A DNA stretch of 17,905 nucleotides from an uncultured Corynebacterium sp. (GTDB taxonomy: Bacteria > Actinomycetota > Actinomycetes > Mycobacteriales > Mycobacteriaceae), in the NCBI GenBank assembly GCA_945631445.1, contig CALZCR010000006.1:1-17905 (forward strand). The letters are read 5' to 3'. Under the pieces are notes generated by a model. The model was not told where the DNA came from, did no database searches, and saw only the letters and a program-made list of their open reading frames with translations. How positions within the stretch are numbered: position 1 is the first letter of the stretch; each line of letters opens with the position of its first letter. The translations under genes were made by a program, and so were the position numbers. Positions 14,469 to 17,905 of the stretch are shown here, one piece after another.

Positions 14469-15926
14469 ATGGAATCCCTCGCCGAGACGAACAAAACCCT
14501 CACCGCCCGCAACCACAAGCTCGCCGCACTGCTCAAAGAATCACGCGACAAGCTCAGCGACATGCGCGAGCAACTCGAGGAGCTCGCCGAACCGCCGTCC
14601 ACCTATGGCGTCTTCCTCGGCTACAACGAACGCACCGCAGAAATCGTCGCCCACGGACGACGCATGCGCGTGCACGTCACCCCCGACCTCAGCGGCGGCG
14701 CACTCAAACCCGGCGCCCTGGTTCGCCTCGGCGAAGGCAACACCATCGTCGGCGACGCCGGCTACCCCGACACCGGCTCCCTGGTCACCATCATGGAAAA
14801 AACCAGCGACGACCGCGCCATCGTGACCACCCACTCCGGCGAAGAATACGTCGTCTACCTCGCCCACCCCATCCAGGACTCCGCCCGCGCCGGCGACACC
14901 CTGCTGGCCGACCCGCGCGCCGGGTACGCCTTCGAGATCATCGAAAAAACCGAGGTCTCGCAGCTCTCGCTCGACGAGATCCCGGACGTGACCTGGGCGG
15001 ACATCGGCGGGTTGGACGATCAGATCGAGGAGATCCGCGACGCCATCGAGCTGCCGTTCAATCATCCGGAGCTCTACCGCACCTACGACCTGAACCCGCC
15101 GAAGGGCATCTTGCTCTACGGCCCGCCCGGGGTGGGCAAGACGTTGATCGCCAAGGCCATCGCCAATCAGCTGGGCGGGGGCACCTCCTACTTCCTCAAC
15201 GTCAAGGGCCCGGAGTTGCTGAACAAATACGTCGGCGAAACGGAGCGCCGCATCCGCCTGATCTTCGAACGCGCGCGCGAGATGTCCAACGACGGCCACC
15301 CGGTGGTCGTGTTCTTCGACGAGATGGAGTCGATCTTCCGCACCCGTGGTTCCGGCGTGTCCTCGGACATGGAGACCACGGTCGTGCCGCAGCTGTTGAC
15401 CGAGCTCGACGGCGTGGAGTCGTTGTCGAACGTCATCGTCATCGGCGCCACCAACCGCGAAGAGCTCATCGACCCGGCGATCTTGCGTCCCGGCCGACTG
15501 GACCTGAAGGTGCGGGTCTCACGCCCGGACAAGGAAGGCGCCCGGCAGATCTTCAGCCGGTATCTCACCGAGGAGACGCCGCGGCATGATTCCGTGGACA
15601 AACTCATCGCCGCGGGCGTCGACGCGATCTACACGGACCGTCCCTTCGTGGAGCTGAAGATGGACGACGCCGACGTCGTCATGCATTACCGGGACTTCGT
15701 CTCCGGGGCGATGATCGCCAACGTGGTCGACCGGGCGAAGAAGGAAGCGATCAAGGACCACATCGCCGGGCGCACCACGGGGGTGAGCGTGGGCCATGTC
15801 ATCAAGGCCGTGGAAACGGAGTTGAAGGAAAGCGGCGACCTGCCGAACACGGCGGACCCGGACGCCTGGGCGCGGATCGCCGGCATTCAAGGATCGCGCA
15901 TCACGGAGATTAAGGTGGTCGGCTAA
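14469..15926 (+). CDS. arc: Proteasome-associated-type AAA ATPase ARC/Mpa
   Basis: Hexameric AAA unfoldase that recognises Pup-tagged proteins. The protein is 485 residues, shorter than mycobacterial Mpa (609). Order: N-terminal coiled coil (about residues 2-40, [16 protein letters not shown] and onward) that binds Pup; the tandem OB-ring region (about 42-160); the AAA domain with Walker A GPPGVGKT (218-225), pore-loop region KYVGETERR (253-261), Walker B VVVFFDE (Asp284/Glu285), sensor IGATNR (325-330) and arginine fingers in RPGRLD (340-345). The C-terminus ends ITEIKVVG and lacks the Gln-Tyr-Leu tail with which Mpa opens the 20S proteasome, consistent with no prcBA here. The start is fixed: an in-frame stop at 14457 rules out a longer N-terminus. 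Codon style changes near base 14925 (3 G-ending of 40 at 14649-14768, 18 of 40 at 15360-15479). dop overlaps by one base. Confidence 0.97.
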   Translation: MESLAETNKTLTARNHKLAALLKESRDKLSDMREQLEELAEPPSTYGVFLGYNERTAEIVAHGRRMRVHVTPDLSGGALKPGALVRLGEGNTIVGDAGYPDTGSLVTIMEKTSDDRAIVTTHSGEEYVVYLAHPIQDSARAGDTLLADPRAGYAFEIIEKTEVSQLSLDEIPDVTWADIGGLDDQIEEIRDAIELPFNHPELYRTYDLNPPKGILLYGPPGVGKTLIAKAIANQLGGGTSYFLNVKGPELLNKYVGETERRIRLIFERAREMSNDGHPVVVFFDEMESIFRTRGSGVSSDMETTVVPQLLTELDGVESLSNVIVIGATNREELIDPAILRPGRLDLKVRVSRPDKEGARQIFSRYLTEETPRHDSVDKLIAAGVDAIYTDRPFVELKMDDADVVMHYRDFVSGAMIANVVDRAKKEAIKDHIAGRTTGVSVGHVIKAVETELKESGDLPNTADPDAWARIAGIQGSRITEIKVVG

Positions 15927-17404
15927 TGCGGTACATGGGAACGGAAACCGAATACGGCATCATGTGCGAGGACACGACGATCTCCCCGATCGTGACGTCC
16001 ACGCACGCGGTGGTGGCCTACGCCGCCCTGCACACCGGCGCGCGTTCGCGCTGGGATTATCGAGGGGAAAAGCCGCTGGCGGACTCCCGCGGCTTTGATC
16101 TGCGCCGCCATTACACGACGCCGGTCGTCGAGCCGGACGCGCTCGGGGTGGCTAACGTGGTCTTGCCCAACGGCGCGCGGTATTACGTCGATCACGCCCA
16201 TCCGGAGTACGCCAGCCCCGAGGTCCCCAACGCCTGGGACGCGATGATCTATGACGCGGCCGGGGACCTGGTGCTCAACCAGGCCATCCGGGACATCGCG
16301 CAGCTGTGGGAGCGCAAGGAGTCCGTGCTGCACGGCCACGACCCGTGCCCGCCGATTCGCATCTACAAAAACAACGTCGACGGCAAAGGCGCCTCCTACG
16401 GCAGCCACGAGAACTACCAGTATCTGCGTTCGACCGATTTTGACGTGCTCACCCAGGCGCTCATCCCGTTTTTCGTCGCGCGGCAAGTCATCGTGGGGGC
16501 GGGCCGGGTCGGCGTCGGCGAGGAAGGCGAACGCGAGGGCTTCCAGATCTCGCAGCGCGCCGACTACTTCGTGCAGGAAGTCTCGCTGGAGACCACCCTC
16601 AACCGCGGCATCGTCAACACCCGCGACGAACCGCATGCCGACGCCTTGCAGTTCCGCCGACTGCACACCATCATCGGTGACGCTAACATGTCGCAGACCT
16701 CGAATTTCTTGAAGATGGGCATGACCAAGCTCGTCATCGACGCGATTGAACGCGGGGTGGACTTCTCCGACCTGAGGTTGCAGCGCCCGGTGCCGGAGCT
16801 GAAGTTCGTCTCCCGGGACCTGACGCTGACGCATGAGACGCGGCTGGCCGACGGCCGTAAACTCACCGCGCTGGGTCTGCTGCGGGAATACCGGGAGCGG
16901 GTCTTGGCCACCGACGACGTCGACCGACGCGTCATCGAGCTGTGGGGAGAGGTCATGGACCTGCTCGCCGACGACCCGTTGAAGACGTCGCACCTGCTGG
17001 ACTGGACCGCGAAGTATGCCCTCATTAAGGGGTACGTGGACAAGGGGGTGGCGTGGTCGGACCCGAAGCTGCGCGTGATTGATCTGCAGTACTCGGACAT
17101 TGACCCAGCCCGCTCGCTGTATCACGCGTTGGTGCGCAAGGGCAGGATGGCGACCCTGGTCGACGAGGAGACCCTGCACAACGCCCTGCTCAACCCGCCC
17201 GTTGACTCCCGGGCGTGGTTCCGGGGGCGGGTGACCGAGAAGTTCGCCGAGGACGTGGCCGCGGCCAGTTGGCAGTCCATCGAGTTCGTCGACGGCCGCC
17301 GCATCAACATCAGCGACGTCGACGGGTGGACCAAAGAAGAGGTGGGGGAGGTCGTGGAGCGCGCGGAAACCGTCGAGGAGCTCGTGGCGGGGGTAACATC
17401 GTAG
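15926..17404 (+). CDS. dop: Pup deamidase/depupylase Dop
   Basis: ATP-binding amidohydrolase of the carboxylate-amine/glutamine-synthetase-like fold. It converts the C-terminal Gln of Pup to Glu and also removes Pup from substrates. The protein is 492 residues, normal for Dop (about 500). MGTETEYGIMCED at the N-terminus carries the Mg/ATP Glu residues; the catalytic Asp corresponds to Asp89 in YYVDHAHPEYASPEV; RIYKNNVDGKGASYGSHENY is the nucleotide/Pup region; and RLHTIIGDANMSQTSNFLKM is typical of the Dop/PafA family. The segment between about 39 and 72 (GARSRWDYRGEKPLADSRGFD) corresponds to the Dop-loop that distinguishes Dop from PafA. The ATG at 15926 shares its A with the arc stop (TAATG), so translation is coupled; pup starts 2 nt after its stop. 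Confidence 0.97.
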   Translation: MRYMGTETEYGIMCEDTTISPIVTSTHAVVAYAALHTGARSRWDYRGEKPLADSRGFDLRRHYTTPVVEPDALGVANVVLPNGARYYVDHAHPEYASPEVPNAWDAMIYDAAGDLVLNQAIRDIAQLWERKESVLHGHDPCPPIRIYKNNVDGKGASYGSHENYQYLRSTDFDVLTQALIPFFVARQVIVGAGRVGVGEEGEREGFQISQRADYFVQEVSLETTLNRGIVNTRDEPHADALQFRRLHTIIGDANMSQTSNFLKMGMTKLVIDAIERGVDFSDLRLQRPVPELKFVSRDLTLTHETRLADGRKLTALGLLREYRERVLATDDVDRRVIELWGEVMDLLADDPLKTSHLLDWTAKYALIKGYVDKGVAWSDPKLRVIDLQYSDIDPARSLYHALVRKGRMATLVDEETLHNALLNPPVDSRAWFRGRVTEKFAEDVAAASWQSIEFVDGRRINISDVDGWTKEEVGEVVERAETVEELVAGVTS

Positions 17405-17406
17405 CC

Positions 17407-17598
17407 ATGACGAATCCGCAGTCTCAGATCAGTGGGGGCGGCGACCGCCCCGAAGACACCAACGACGACGCCCAGGGCCTGGGCCAGGCCCAGGTCAACA
17501 CCGCCGGGACGGACGATCTGCTCGACGAGATCGACGGCTTATTGGAGGAAAACGCCGAGGAGTTCGTCAGCTCCTACGTGCAAAAGGGCGGCCAGTGA
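17407..17598 (+). CDS. pup: Prokaryotic ubiquitin-like protein Pup
   Basis: Intrinsically disordered 63-residue tag that is ligated through its C-terminal Glu to lysines of target proteins. The N-terminal half is polar and Gly/Asp/Gln-rich. The C-terminal half, TDDLLDEIDGLLEENAEEF followed by VSSYVQKGGQ, is the helix-forming part that binds the ARC coiled coil and the Dop/PafA groove. It ends in GGQ, so deamidation by Dop is needed before ligation. The size matches actinobacterial Pup (about 60-69 residues). The gene begins 2 nt after dop and overlaps pafA by four bases (GTGA), leaving no room for the prcBA proteasome genes that follow pup in Mycobacterium. Confidence 0.98.
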   Translation: MTNPQSQISGGGDRPEDTNDDAQGLGQAQVNTAGTDDLLDEIDGLLEENAEEFVSSYVQKGGQ

Positions 17599-17905
17599 TC
17601 TTCCACCGCCGCATCATGGGGGTGGAGACCGAGTACGGCATCTCCGGGGCGCTGAGCCCGGAGGACACGGCCCGGTATCTTTTCCGGCCGATCGTCGCCA
17701 AGTATTCTTCGACGAACATCTTCGCCCCCAACAGCTCCCGGCTCTACCTCGACGTCGGCTCGCACCCGGAGATCGCCACCGCCGAGTGCGACGATCTGCG
17801 CCAGTTGTTGGCGCACGAAAAAGCCGGTGACGCCATGCTCAACGACTTGGCCATCCAGGCGGAGGCGGCGCAGGCGGCGGAAGGCATCGACGGGCCGATC
17901 TACTT
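17595..17905 (+). CDS. pafA: Pup-protein ligase PafA, 3'-truncated by window edge
   Basis: ATP-dependent ligase that forms the isopeptide bond between the Pup C-terminal Glu and substrate lysines. Only about 103 N-terminal residues of the usual 450-480 lie in the window. From GTG at 17595 it reads VIFHRRIMGVETEYGIS, with the Mg/ATP Glu residues in GVETEYG. It continues with LSPEDTARYLFRPIVAKYSS and SRLYLDVGSHPEIATAECDD, where Asp53 matches the catalytic Asp of the PafA/Dop family. It lacks the insertion seen in Dop between these blocks, which supports PafA rather than a second Dop. AAGG inside the pup 3' end, about 8 nt upstream, supports the GTG; an ATG at residue 8 is a less likely alternative. 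Overlap with pup implies coupled translation. The downstream part cannot be judged. Confidence 0.95.
   Translation, partial: MIFHRRIMGVETEYGISGALSPEDTARYLFRPIVAKYSSTNIFAPNSSRLYLDVGSHPEIATAECDDLRQLLAHEKAGDAMLNDLAIQAEAAQAAEGIDGPIY

Overview
The window reads as a chromosomal segment of a high-GC actinobacterium of the Mycobacteriales, most likely a Corynebacterium or close relative. The evidence is a mycothiol gene (mshC), a pupylation cluster (arc-dop-pup-pafA), and pup running straight into pafA with no proteasome subunit genes between or beside them. The gene neighbourhood (pyrD, LppL-like lipoprotein, uppP, mshC, hisE, hisG, RecB-like nuclease, trmI, mpa/arc, dop, pup, pafA) matches, from memory, the order around Rv2139 to Rv2097c of Mycobacterium tuberculosis. 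It is a compact, mostly housekeeping region. No stretch over 300 bases lacks a gene, and I saw no tRNA, rRNA, CRISPR array, transposase or phage gene.

Layout. Bases 1-2631 (minus strand): an aldo/keto reductase-like protein, a lipoprotein and class 2 pyrD (cut by the left edge), probably one transcription unit. Bases 2662-6943 (plus strand): uppP, mshC, an unrecognised acidic 130-residue protein, a HAD phosphatase, hisE and hisG, all touching or overlapping. Bases 6996-11492 (plus): aspA, a DcuA-type C4-dicarboxylate transporter and fhs (formate-tetrahydrofolate ligase), with a strikingly AT-rich 48-bp dyad between aspA and dcuA. Bases 11558-12370 (minus): a stand-alone PD-(D/E)XK nuclease with a four-cysteine Fe-S pattern. 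Bases 12407-17905 (plus): an M18 aminopeptidase, trmI, and the pupylation genes arc, dop, pup and pafA (cut by the right edge).

How the genes work together. uppP recycles the undecaprenyl carrier for cell-wall synthesis and mshC makes the Cys-GlcN-Ins intermediate of mycothiol. hisG and hisE supply the first and second steps of histidine synthesis. aspA with dcuA can turn imported aspartate into fumarate and exchange it for succinate, a fumarate-respiration module in other bacteria. fhs feeds formate into the one-carbon pool. Dop deamidates the C-terminal Gln of Pup, PafA ligates Pup to lysines, and the ARC ATPase unfolds pupylated proteins; without a proteasome this is an unfolding/remodelling pathway rather than a degradative one.

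Nothing here is convincingly a wholly new system. The points most worth a second look are the aspA-dcuA dyad, sharp switches of third-position codon style inside mshC and arc, an aldo/keto reductase that has lost most of its catalytic tetrad, and a recurring arrangement in which a TAG stop codon forms the start of a TAGGNT -10 box placed 6-7 nt before the next start codon.
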